Source: CBDCBA01 sp965214125 (GTDB lineage: Bacteria; Planctomycetota; Phycisphaerae; Tepidisphaerales; Tepidisphaeraceae). From it: a stretch of 64,000 bases of DNA. A model generated the notes under the pieces. It was not told the DNA's origin, did no database searches, and saw only the letters and a program-made list of their open reading frames with translations. The position numbers and the translations under genes were made by a program. The stretch covers positions 585,918 to 649,917 of the forward strand of contig CBDCBA010000024.1 of NCBI GenBank assembly GCA_965214125.1, given 5' to 3'. Below are positions 28,071-35,592 of this stretch, piece by piece (positions within the stretch are counted from its first letter, which is position 1; each line of letters begins with the position of its first letter).

Positions 28071-28850
28071 TCAGTCGCCGCAGCCTCCGCACCCGCCGCA
28101 GCCCGAGTCGCCGTCGGATTCGCCGTCGCTGCCGAAGAAGTCGACGAACAGCCCGCCGCCAGTTGCGCCGCCGGTTGCGTCGCCGCTTCGCCTGCGGTTG
28201 TGGCGGCGGATGAGGCCGCGGATGACAAAGGCGACCAGCACGATCGCCACGAAGATGTAACACGCCCACGGATGGCCGTCATCGTCGCCCGCGAGTGCGA
28301 GCGAACCGAGCGCGAGCGCGACCAGCACCGCCGCAGCCGCGGTGCGCTTCGCGGCCGCGCGCGGCACGAGCCAGAAGCGATCCGTATCCACGCGCCGCCA
28401 GCCGCGGCGGCCGAAGCGTTCGCTCGCGTCGGGCCAGAGGTCGCGCGGCGGCGCGTGGCCGAACCAGCGGGCGTAGCTGTCGCGCGTGCGGGCGTACCAG
28501 TCGTCGAACTTGCCGGCCTCGCTCGCGCCGCCTTTGGTCGGGCCGTGGTGCAGGTCGGCTTGCAGGACCTCGCCACAGAAGGTGTGCCAGTAGTCGCGCG
28601 TGTAGCACAGGTGCAGGTGCCACGCCTGATCGACCTCGTCGCTGGGGGTAACGCGGTGGCCGGCGCGCATCGCCAGGAAGGCGAAGCGGCGGTACTCCTC
28701 GACCACGCGCCGGGCGAAATCCAGCGGCCAGTCGTTGTCGCGCGCGAGGCGGCGCGTGAACGAGAAGCTGGCGGCGGGATCGTCCGGGCTCCACGCGCGC
28801 AGGCGGTGCCACAGCGGGTCGGCGTCGGCGGGCACGGGCATGCGCCCCAA
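28071..28850 (-). CDS. Membrane protein with WHxH (glycine-rich/DUF1399-like) N-terminal domain
   Basis: Up to 259 residues (ATG 28850; a second ATG at 28841 is equally good). The N-terminal half contains VTPSDEVDQAWHLHLCYTRD and YWHTFCGEVL. The Sxx-VDxxWHxHL...Y pattern is known from glycine-rich-domain (DUF1399-like) proteins. Two membrane segments follow (AAAAVLVALALGSLALAG, CYIFVAIVLVAFVIRGLI), and the C-terminus ends in the cysteine/glycine tail GCGGCGGCGD. The function is unknown. It starts 9 bp after the ThuA gene stop and precedes the GNAT gene. Confidence 0.6.
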   Translation of the reverse strand: MGRMPVPADADPLWHRLRAWSPDDPAASFSFTRRLARDNDWPLDFARRVVEEYRRFAFLAMRAGHRVTPSDEVDQAWHLHLCYTRDYWHTFCGEVLQADLHHGPTKGGASEAGKFDDWYARTRDSYARWFGHAPPRDLWPDASERFGRRGWRRVDTDRFWLVPRAAAKRTAAAAVLVALALGSLALAGDDDGHPWACYIFVAIVLVAFVIRGLIRRHNRRRSGDATGGATGGGLFVDFFGSDGESDGDSGCGGCGGCGD

Positions 28851-28859
28851 GATACCCGC

Positions 28860-29645
28860 TCAGGCATTGTGCTTGTGCAACGACTCGTCCACCTCGTGCT
28901 CGGCGGCGACCGGGCTCAGCGGCTCTTTGATGTTGGGCGCGTCGAACGTGTGCGGCACCGTGCCCGCCACGGGCGCGGCGTACCGGACGGCGTTGGCGAG
29001 CAGGCGGCGGATGTCGGGGTTGAAGTAGATCGGGAACGTCTCGTGCCCCGGCCGCAGGTAGACCACGCGCCCCGCGCCGCGCTTCCACGTGCAGCCGCTG
29101 CGGAAGACCTCGCCCCCCTCGAACCAACTGACGAAGACGAGTTCGTCGGGCGTGGGGATGTCGAACGGCTCGCCGTACATCTCGGTGTGGGGGAGCTCGA
29201 TGTAGTCCCCCGTCATGCCTGCCGTCAGCGGGTGGCCGGGGTTGACGCACCAGAGGCGTTCTTTCTCGGCGGCCTCGCGCCACTTCAGGCCGCAGCCGGT
29301 GCCCATGAGGCGCTTGAACGGCTTGGAGAAGTGGCCGCTGTGGAGCACGATCAGGCCCATGCCGCCCAGCACGCGGTCGGCGACCTTCTTCGCGGTGTCG
29401 TCGCTCACGTCGCCGTGGGCCATGTGGCCCCACCAGGTCATCACGTCGGTCGACTCGAGCACCTCATCGGTCAGGCCGTGCTGATCGTCGTCGAGCAGCG
29501 CGGTGCGGACGTTGACGGAGTCGCCGAGGTGTTCCTCGATGGCCGACTTCATCACGGTGTGCATGCCATCGGGGTAGACCTGCTGGACGGTCTGGTTGGT
29601 CTTCTCGTGGCGATGCTCGTGCCAGACGGTGACGTTAAGGGGCAT
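28860..29645 (-). CDS. ThuA-like domain protein (trehalose utilisation family)
   Basis: 261 residues. It begins LNVTVWHEHRHEKTNQTVQQ and contains STDVMTWWGHMAHGD, LGGMGLIVLHSGHFSKPFKR and LVFVSWFEGGEVFRSGCTW, which fit the ThuA/glutamine-amidotransferase-like fold (PF06283). The aromatic and histidine residues of the ThuA pocket are kept. ThuA proteins act on sugar derivatives; in planctomycetes such cytoplasmic ThuA copies are frequent and mostly uncharacterised. First gene of a likely three-gene unit with the WHxH protein and the acetyltransferase. Confidence 0.82.
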   Translation of the reverse strand: MPLNVTVWHEHRHEKTNQTVQQVYPDGMHTVMKSAIEEHLGDSVNVRTALLDDDQHGLTDEVLESTDVMTWWGHMAHGDVSDDTAKKVADRVLGGMGLIVLHSGHFSKPFKRLMGTGCGLKWREAAEKERLWCVNPGHPLTAGMTGDYIELPHTEMYGEPFDIPTPDELVFVSWFEGGEVFRSGCTWKRGAGRVVYLRPGHETFPIYFNPDIRRLLANAVRYAAPVAGTVPHTFDAPNIKEPLSPVAAEHEVDESLHKHNA

Positions 29646-29675
29646 GGCGAAGTGTAGACGCGGACACCACGCAAC

Positions 29676-29699
29676 AGCCCACGGCCAGGGCCGTGGGCT
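29676..29699. terminator. Hairpin between ThuA and PEP-CTERM genes
   Basis: AGCCCACGGCC-AG-GGCCGTGGGCT-like stem of about 11 bp. It lies 25 bp beyond the stop of the minus-strand PEP-CTERM gene and could end its transcript, but there is no U-run in that direction. It resembles the hairpin at 9652-9672. Confidence 0.45.
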
Positions 29700-29723
29700 T
29701 TGGTGGGATCGGCCGAACGGTCG

Positions 29724-30572
29724 CTACCGCCGGCAGCGCAGTGCGAGCAGGCCGCCGGCGCCGAGGAGCGCGAGGCTTGTCGGCTCGGGCACGGCGGGGA
29801 AGCCGGCGATTTGGTAGACAAAGCCGTCGCGGCTGCTGACCCACGCCTCGCCGCGCACGCTATCGAAGGCGATACCGGTGGGTTCCAGGTCCTGGCCCTG
29901 ACCGCTCGGCATCGGCAGGCCAAAGTCCTGCACGTAGACGCCGCTCGTGGTCAACACGCGGGTGAGCTCCTGCACGTCGGTGACGAGCTGCAGGTTGCCG
30001 TCGCCGTCGATGTCGAGGTCGCCGTAGAAAATCTGGAATGTCGGTGAGCCAGTCGGTTGCACTGGGAAGTTGTTCAGTTGCGTGCCGTCGCTCGGGTCGA
30101 AGACGCGGACGAGGTCGTTGTTCCAATCGAGCGAGTAGATCAGCCCGTCGGCCGGGTTGTAGCTGGCGCCAACCGTCTCGTCGTTGCCGATGCCGAGGCT
30201 GGCGATGACGGTGCCGTCGCCGGCGTCGAGGGCGTAGACCGTGTCGGGGTTGTCGTCGCCGTTGCTCGCCAGCAGACTGCCGGCGGGCACGCTGGTGCCG
30301 TTGAGGCTGAATGCGACGTCGACAAAGTCGAGGTCGAAGTCGTTGGAGTTGTTGCCCGGCCGCGGGATGGTGCGCAGCGGGTTGCCGCTGCGATCGAAGA
30401 CCTGGATCAGCGGGTCAAAGTCGTCATTGACGAAGACCTCGTCGTTGCCGTACGCGACGCCGACGGGCTGGTTGCCGTCGGGGTCGAAGCTGCTGAGGAT
30501 CTGCGCGCCCAGCGGCGCGGTGGCAAGGCCGCACGCGAGCGCGGCGGCGGGAAGGATCGATGGTGAGTGCAT
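29724..30572 (-). CDS. Secreted PEP-CTERM protein, beta-propeller-like
   Basis: 282 residues from ATG 30572, supported by GGAGA seven bases upstream; the longer frame to 30764 is not needed. A signal peptide (SILPAAALACGLATAPLGAQ) is followed by repeated strands with NHL/propeller-like phrases: GVAYGNDEVFVND, IQVFDRSGNPLRTIPRPG, IYSLDWNNDLVRVFDPSDG, GIAFDSVRGEAWVSSRDG. The C-terminus is a PEP-CTERM sorting signal: VPEPTSLALLGAGGLLAL followed by RCRR. Such proteins are exported, cleaved by exosortase and delivered to the surface, often with exopolysaccharide. This fits the exopolysaccharide genes at the right end, although no exosortase gene is seen here. Confidence 0.9.
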   Translation of the reverse strand: MHSPSILPAAALACGLATAPLGAQILSSFDPDGNQPVGVAYGNDEVFVNDDFDPLIQVFDRSGNPLRTIPRPGNNSNDFDLDFVDVAFSLNGTSVPAGSLLASNGDDNPDTVYALDAGDGTVIASLGIGNDETVGASYNPADGLIYSLDWNNDLVRVFDPSDGTQLNNFPVQPTGSPTFQIFYGDLDIDGDGNLQLVTDVQELTRVLTTSGVYVQDFGLPMPSGQGQDLEPTGIAFDSVRGEAWVSSRDGFVYQIAGFPAVPEPTSLALLGAGGLLALRCRR

Positions 30573-30703
30573 GCGTTCTCCGAGATAGAGCGGCCGGGCG
30601 CGACCACGCCGGTTCGCCCTGGCGAACCTACATGCGTCAACCCTCCGTGGTGGGGCCAACGTCCCGGTGGCCGCTGGAACTATCGCACGTTCCCGCAACG
30701 GTT

Positions 30704-32035
30704 TCAAGGCGCGATCAGCCCGGCCAGGTCGTCGAAGTAATCGGGGTACGTCTTGCTCACGCAACCCGGCTCCGCGATCTCCACCCCCCGTCGCCGTGTG
30801 GCGGCCAAGGCAAAGCTCATCGCCATGCGGTGGTCGTCATAGGTGGCGATCGTCGCCTTCTTCACCCGCGCGGGCGGCAGGATCGTGATCGCCAGATCGC
30901 TTTGCGACTCGGTCACGCGCACCTCGCAGCCAAGCTTGGTCAGTTCCGTTTCGAGGGCGGCGACGCGGTCGGTCTCCTTCACGCGCAGGGTCGCCAGACC
31001 GCGGATCGTCGTCTCGCCGGCGGCGAAGCAGGCGACGACCGCCAGCGTTTGGGCGCAGTCGGGCATGTCCGACAGATCCACGTTGATGCCGTCGAGTTGG
31101 TCCGGGCCGACGACAGTCGTGCTGGTGCCGGTCTGGATGACGTGGCAGTTCATGCGCTTGAGCACGTCGGCGAAGGCGGCGTCGCCTTGCAGGCTGTCGG
31201 CGCCGAGGCCCTCGACGGTCACGCGGCTGCCGGGGTGAATGGCGGCCAGGCCGAGGAAATAGCTGGCGGCGCTGGCGTCGGGCTCGACGTGGTAGTCCGT
31301 CCCGGCGTACCGGCCGCGCGGGACGACGATCGCCTGCGGCTCGCGCGCGTCCTCGTCGTCGATCTCCACCTCCGGCGTGACGCCGAACAGGTCCATCAGG
31401 CGCATCGTCATCTTCACGTACGGCCAGCTCGTTTGCCGGCCGTCGAGGCCGAGCGTGGTCTCGCGGCGCGTGTAGGGGGCGACCATCAAAACGGCCGACA
31501 GGAACTGGCTCGACAGCGTTTGGCCCGCGGGGTAGGCGATCTCGCCACCGGTCAGGCCGTTCGCGTCGATGGAGATGGGCGGGTAGCCGTCGCGGTCGCC
31601 GAAGGAGACGTGGCCGCCGAGGCCGTTCAGGAGCGAGGCGAGCGGCCCGATCGGCCGCTCGCGCATCCGCGCGACTCCATCAAGCGTGAATGTCGCGTCG
31701 CCCGCGGCGGCGAGGAGCGCTGACAGGAAGCGGATCGTCGTGCCGCTGTTTCCGCAGAAGACGGTCGCGTCGCGTGTCGCGAAGTCGTGGCTGGCGGGGG
31801 CATTCGTGGTGACGACGCGGGCCGCCTCGTCGACAGTCATCTCCAGGCCCAGCGCGCCCAGCGCGTGGAGCATGTGCTTGGTGTCGTCGGCGAAGAGGAC
31901 GTTTTCCAGCCGGCACGGCCCGTTCGCGAGGGCGGCCAGGACCAGCGCGCGGTTCGTCAGCGACTTGCTCCCCGGCGGCGCGACCGTTGCATCGATGGAG
32001 CGGGCCAGCGGTTCGCACGTCCATGCGTCGGGCAT
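30704..32035 (-). CDS. aroA: 3-Phosphoshikimate 1-carboxyvinyltransferase (EPSP synthase)
   Basis: 443 residues from ATG 32035 (MPDAWTCEPLARSIDATV); the frame to 32131 runs through a REP and is not the gene. Family motifs are PPGSKSLTNRALVLAALA (phosphate/PEP binding lysine and arginine), FCGNSGTTIRFL, DGVARMRERPIGPL, SSQFLSAVLMVAP, RVKETDR and DDHRMAMSFALA. The enzyme joins phosphoenolpyruvate to shikimate 3-phosphate, the sixth step of chorismate synthesis. Length is normal (about 430-450). It is a stand-alone gene. The palindrome just upstream (32058-32085) lies between it and the divergent NADH dehydrogenase gene. Confidence 0.96.
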   Translation of the reverse strand: MPDAWTCEPLARSIDATVAPPGSKSLTNRALVLAALANGPCRLENVLFADDTKHMLHALGALGLEMTVDEAARVVTTNAPASHDFATRDATVFCGNSGTTIRFLSALLAAAGDATFTLDGVARMRERPIGPLASLLNGLGGHVSFGDRDGYPPISIDANGLTGGEIAYPAGQTLSSQFLSAVLMVAPYTRRETTLGLDGRQTSWPYVKMTMRLMDLFGVTPEVEIDDEDAREPQAIVVPRGRYAGTDYHVEPDASAASYFLGLAAIHPGSRVTVEGLGADSLQGDAAFADVLKRMNCHVIQTGTSTTVVGPDQLDGINVDLSDMPDCAQTLAVVACFAAGETTIRGLATLRVKETDRVAALETELTKLGCEVRVTESQSDLAITILPPARVKKATIATYDDHRMAMSFALAATRRRGVEIAEPGCVSKTYPDYFDDLAGLIAP

Positions 32036-32057
32036 GCGCAGAGCGTATGACTTTGCG

Positions 32058-32085
32058 CGTAGCAGAGGCCTCCGGCCTCTGCCCG
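32058..32085. repeat. Family A REP, single intact copy upstream of aroA
   Basis: A 28-bp unit with core AGAGGCCTCCGGCCTCT, identical to those flanking the RAYT. A decayed partner, CGGGCAGAGGCC-ACCGCTACGGC, lies at 32146-32167 in the inverse orientation, lacking the middle of the palindrome. The pair therefore looks like an old two-REP insertion with one degraded arm. Confidence 0.85.
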
Positions 32086-32224
32086 AACTTTGGACGACGC
32101 ATAGGAAACAAGTGAGCGTCAGGCAACGCACTCGGCTTGCAAGCTCGGGCAGAGGCCACCGCTACGGCAGCAACGCAAATCATCCGTTCGGACGAGCCTG
32201 GCGTCGCTCTACAGTCGCGCGCGC

Positions 32225-33553
32225 ATGCCCATCACGACCTCGCTCGACACCAATCCCACCGGCATCACCCGCATCCTCGTGCTCGGCGGCGGGTTCGGCG
32301 GGGCGTACTGCGTGCAGCACCTGGAAAAGCTCCTCGCGCGCCGGCCGAACCTGCGCGAGCGGGTGGAGGTCGTGCTGATCGATCGCAACAACTACTTCGC
32401 GTTTAGTCCCCTGCTGACCGAGGCCGGCACGGGCAGTTTGCAGCCGAGCCACGCCGTCGTCGGCCTGCGTCGGTTCTGCCGCGACGCCCGCTTCGTCATG
32501 GCCGAGGTGAAGGACCTCGACCTCAAGGCCAAGCGCGTCAGCTATCAGGTGCAGGGCGAGGCCAATCCGTGCGAGGCGGCGTACGACCACCTCGTGCTGA
32601 GCATGGGCACCGTCACGCTCAAGCCGCCGGTGCCGGGGCTAAAGGAGCACGGCTACGAGATGAAGTCGCTCGTCGACGCCATCACGCTGCGCGACCGCGT
32701 GGTGCAACTGCTCGAGCACGCGAACGCGATCGACGACCCGGACCTGCGCCGCGAACTGCTGACCGTGACCATCGTCGGCGGCAGCTTCACCGGCGTGGAG
32801 GTGGCCGGCGAGCTGCACCAGTACATGCGCGACGCCGCCCGCCAGTACCCGCGGCTCAGGACCGACGACATCAACGTCGTCATCCTCAACCGCGGCGACC
32901 AACTGCTCAAAGCGCTCGATCCCAAGCTCGGCGAGTACACGCTGCGTCACCTGCGCGAGCGCGGCCTCACGGTCCGGCTCAACACGGAGGCGAAGACGAT
33001 CCACCCGAACACCGTCGAGCTGACCGACGGCACGCACCTGCCGGCGCGCACGGTCGTGTGGTGCGCGGGCATCACGCCCAACCCGAGCGTGAAGTTCTTC
33101 GACGTGCCGACGGACGAGCGCGGCTACATCCTGTGCGAGCGCGACTTGCGCGTGAAGGGATACGCCGACGCCTGGGGCATCGGCGACGCCGCCGTTAATC
33201 CGACGGCCAAGGGCGACGCGTACCCGGCCACGGCGCAGGCGGCCATCCAACAGGCGAAGATCTGCGCCCGCAACATCCTTCGCGTGCTCGAGGGCGAGCC
33301 GACGGAGGAGGCCAACTTCGGCGACAAGGGCCAGCTCGCCGCCTTCGGGCGCGGCGACGCGGTGGCGCAGGTCTTCGGCCAGACCATCACCGGCTGGCCC
33401 GCGTGGTTCCTGTGGCGCAGCGTCTACCTGATGAAAATGCCGGGATTGGGGCGAAAGCTTCGCGTGGCCGCCGACTGGACGCTCGACCTCTTCACCCGCC
33501 GCGACTTCGTCGAGCTCGGCATCCACCGGGCGGCGGTGGACGACGGTTCGTAG
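32225..33553 (+). CDS. Type II NADH dehydrogenase (FAD-dependent oxidoreductase)
   Basis: 442 residues. An N-terminal FAD-binding Rossmann motif (RILVLGGGFGGAYC), then VVLIDRNNYFAFSPLLTEAG, a second dinucleotide site TIVGGSFTGVEVAGEL, VWCAGITPNP, and ADAWGIGDAA with YPATAQAAIQQAK, which is the order seen in NDH-2 enzymes. NDH-2 is a peripheral membrane enzyme oxidising NADH and reducing quinone without proton pumping. The C-terminal part (GWPAWFLWRSVYLMKMPGLG) is the amphipathic membrane-attachment region. Its TAG stop lies inside the palindrome at 33550-33577. Confidence 0.9.
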   Translation: MPITTSLDTNPTGITRILVLGGGFGGAYCVQHLEKLLARRPNLRERVEVVLIDRNNYFAFSPLLTEAGTGSLQPSHAVVGLRRFCRDARFVMAEVKDLDLKAKRVSYQVQGEANPCEAAYDHLVLSMGTVTLKPPVPGLKEHGYEMKSLVDAITLRDRVVQLLEHANAIDDPDLRRELLTVTIVGGSFTGVEVAGELHQYMRDAARQYPRLRTDDINVVILNRGDQLLKALDPKLGEYTLRHLRERGLTVRLNTEAKTIHPNTVELTDGTHLPARTVVWCAGITPNPSVKFFDVPTDERGYILCERDLRVKGYADAWGIGDAAVNPTAKGDAYPATAQAAIQQAKICARNILRVLEGEPTEEANFGDKGQLAAFGRGDAVAQVFGQTITGWPAWFLWRSVYLMKMPGLGRKLRVAADWTLDLFTRRDFVELGIHRAAVDDGS

Positions 33554-33577
33554 CCGCGGACGAAGGTCCGCGGCTAC
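33550..33577. repeat. Palindrome supplying stop codons to two convergent genes
   Basis: GTAGCCGCGGAC-GAAG-GTCCGCGGCTAC, a perfect 12-bp stem with a 4-base loop. The left TAG (33551-33553) ends the NADH dehydrogenase frame and the right CTA (33574-33576), read on the other strand, ends the endonuclease V frame. It may also serve as a bidirectional terminator. Confidence 0.9.
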
Positions 33578-34248
33578 GGCGCTGACTTCTTGAAGAGCGC
33601 CACCCGCCGGTCCGCCTCGCGCGTCGGCCCGGGCAGGCGGAACTTTGTTCCGCACGCGAGCACGAGCGCGACGGCCGAGGCGAGATCAATCCGGTGGCCG
33701 ATGCTCACGAACAGCGGCCTGACGTTCGTCCGCGTGCGCACGACTTGGCCGATGCGCTCGCCCTTGTCGAACAGGTCGGCCGTCTCGCCGGCACGGAGAC
33801 CCGGCTCGACGTGCGTGCCGATCAGCCGGCTCTTGGCGACGCCGACGCTCGGCACGTCGCGCTCGACGCCCACGTGCGTCGCCAGCCCGCACCGCCTCGG
33901 GTGCGCCAGGCCCTGGCCGTCGAAGAGGATCGCGCCGTAGTCGCGCGTCAACCCGTCGAGCGCCGCGTGAACGGCCGGCCCTTCGCGAAAGCTGAGAAAC
34001 CCCGGTACATACGGCCCCCCCGCCGGCCGCCGGGCGTTCGACTCGTCGACGATTTCTGCCGCCTCGCGATCCCACACGACCGCCGTCGCGAAGGCCTCAG
34101 TTTCGTCGTAGGCGCAGTCGACGCCGGCCACGAACCGCGGCAGCGGATCGAGTGGCGCGACGACGACCTTCGCCGCCAGGTCGTCCTGCCGCTGTCGCCA
34201 CGCGGCGATTGTCTCCGGCAGAACCTTGCGTCGCCGCGGGTGGGCCAT
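33574..34248 (-). CDS. nfi: Endonuclease V (deoxyinosine 3'-endonuclease)
   Basis: 224 residues from ATG 34248 (MAHPRRRKVLPETIA); the longer frame to 34335 runs into a repeat. Endonuclease V motifs: FVAGVDCAYDE (first metal-binding aspartate), EGPAVHAALDGL, ILFDGQGLAHPRRCGLATHV (second aspartate and substrate strand), SVGVAKSRLIG and PLFVSIGHRIDL with the last conserved histidine/aspartate. It nicks DNA or RNA one base 3' of inosine, repairing deaminated adenine. Length is typical. The stop codon is provided by the palindrome at 33550-33577. Confidence 0.92.
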   Translation of the reverse strand: MAHPRRRKVLPETIAAWRQRQDDLAAKVVVAPLDPLPRFVAGVDCAYDETEAFATAVVWDREAAEIVDESNARRPAGGPYVPGFLSFREGPAVHAALDGLTRDYGAILFDGQGLAHPRRCGLATHVGVERDVPSVGVAKSRLIGTHVEPGLRAGETADLFDKGERIGQVVRTRTNVRPLFVSIGHRIDLASAVALVLACGTKFRLPGPTREADRRVALFKKSAP

Positions 34249-34287
34249 GGGCGGAGGGTAGCGGGCGTGGCTTTCAAGGAACCTCCC

Positions 34288-34364
34288 ATAGCCGCGACTC
34301 AACGAGTCGCGGGCTGGGCGTGGTTGCAGCAGCACCCGACCGCGACTCGTTGAGTCGCGGCTAT
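34288..34364. repeat. REP-like inverted repeat pair (CGACTCAACGAGTCG family)
   Basis: Perfect 25-bp arms, 34288-34312 and 34340-34364, each contain CGACTCAACGAGTCG or its inverse. The outer ends are ATAGCC/GGCTAT. It lies between nfi and the DUF91-like nuclease gene. Confidence 0.85.
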
Positions 34365-34390
34365 CAGCTCAACCTAGGGTCGACACGCGC

Positions 34391-35506
34391 CTACTCCTCC
34401 AGCGCTTCCAGGTGCGGCCGGAGCGCGGCTTCGAGGCGGATCATGGCGTCGATCATCGCGTCCTGAATGGCGGGCCACTCCTCCCGCGGGCTGCGATAGC
34501 CGCCGACTTCGAGGCGGATGCGGATCGAAGCGTTCGAGCGGCCTTCGCCTTCCTCCCAATCGAGATTGACCCCCGCCACCCGCTCAATCTCGTCCCGACG
34601 CTCAACCAACACCGCCAGCAACTGGTTCGTTTGGCTCGGCTCTCCGATGATCTGAAACATCGCGTCGCAATTGTGCTGCCGAATAGAGTGGACCCACACC
34701 CCGAGCGTCCCAGCCTCCACCGCCCGCATTTGCAGGTGAATACCAGGAGTGCGGTGGGCGATTGGATGTGGCACGCCCCGCTGCTGCACACGGTTTATCA
34801 AACCGGTCCAGAACTCTCGACAGATTTCCTGCAGCGCGGCGCGAGGCGATGCATCCGCCCGCGCCTCGGCAGATTTCTCCTTGAGTTTCACTTGATAGTC
34901 TGCCGCTTCCGGCAGCGGGATGACTTGGCGGGCATCGAGTAAGAGCCGGCCGTCGCCGAGGGCGTGGGGTTGAAGTTGCACGCACGTGATGTCCAGGCCC
35001 TGCTCGTTGAGCCACAGGACTGCCGTCGTCAGTTCCTGGCCGAAGCCGGCGCTGGCGAGCAGGATGCGCACGCGCCGGGCGAAGTCGCTCTCGGCCGGCT
35101 CCTCCCAATCGAGGTGGTCGAGCAGGAGTTGCTCGGCGTTCTCGTTCCCCCGGCCGCGACTTGCGAGGTAGCGGCCGAAGGTCTCGACGGCGCGCCGCCA
35201 CGTCATCGCGCTCACCATCGCGGCGTAGCGGAGCGCCTGAAGTTCCATGTGCCCGCCGTCGCCGGTGCGCTTGAGCTCGATCACGATAAGGTTCGCCGCC
35301 GCGTCGATTGCCAGCAGGTCGATGCGTCGCCCGCTGCCGTCGAAGTCGCCGTACTCCTCGGCGATCACGAGCAGGCCCTCGCCAAGCACGGCGATGTTGT
35401 CGCGGAGCAGGCGTTGCAAATCGTCGCGCTCGCGCACGGCGGCCTGGGCGTAGGTGGTGGTGGGCAACTCGCGCAAACCGTCGCCGGTGATCTCGTACAA
35501 AGCCAC
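34391..35506 (-). CDS. NucS/DUF91-like PD-(D/E)xK nuclease with DUF4268-type C-terminal domain
   Basis: 371 residues. The N-terminal half has the endonuclease core of the DUF91/NucS group: ERDDLQRLLRDNIAVLGEGL, LVIAEEYGD, then RRIDLLAIDAAANLIVIELK, in which the aspartate of DLLAID and the ExK of IELKR form the catalytic PD-(D/E)xK site, then HMELQALRYAAMVSA. The C-terminal half (EICREFWTGLINRV, VNLDWEEGEGRSNASIRIRL) resembles DUF4268, commonly attached to this nuclease domain. It is a candidate DNA repair or defence nuclease; the substrate is unknown. It is bracketed by inverted-repeat pairs at 34288-34364 and 35515-35592, and the right one starts 8 bp upstream of its start codon. Confidence 0.75.
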   Translation of the reverse strand: MALYEITGDGLRELPTTTYAQAAVRERDDLQRLLRDNIAVLGEGLLVIAEEYGDFDGSGRRIDLLAIDAAANLIVIELKRTGDGGHMELQALRYAAMVSAMTWRRAVETFGRYLASRGRGNENAEQLLLDHLDWEEPAESDFARRVRILLASAGFGQELTTAVLWLNEQGLDITCVQLQPHALGDGRLLLDARQVIPLPEAADYQVKLKEKSAEARADASPRAALQEICREFWTGLINRVQQRGVPHPIAHRTPGIHLQMRAVEAGTLGVWVHSIRQHNCDAMFQIIGEPSQTNQLLAVLVERRDEIERVAGVNLDWEEGEGRSNASIRIRLEVGGYRSPREEWPAIQDAMIDAMIRLEAALRPHLEALEE

Positions 35507-35514
35507 GCCGCCAA

Positions 35515-35592
35515 CGTAGCAGAGGCCTCCGGCCTCTGCCCGACACGCGGGACGCTTGCGTTTGCGGGCAGAGGCCGGAGGCCTCTGCTACG
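35515..35592. repeat. Family A REP pair between two minus-strand genes
   Basis: Perfect 28-bp inverted arms, 35515-35542 and 35565-35592, are separated by 22 bp, the same spacing as the copy in the copper ATPase gene. The right arm contains the CTA at 35588-35590 that serves as TAG stop for the amidohydrolase. The left arm begins 8 bp before the start codon of the nuclease gene. Confidence 0.92.

Noticed and set aside
27482..28867. 461-codon minus-strand frame as a single fusion protein
   Set aside because: Only the last 187 codons (GNAT domain) are real; the upstream part is out of frame with the WHxH membrane protein that occupies the same DNA.
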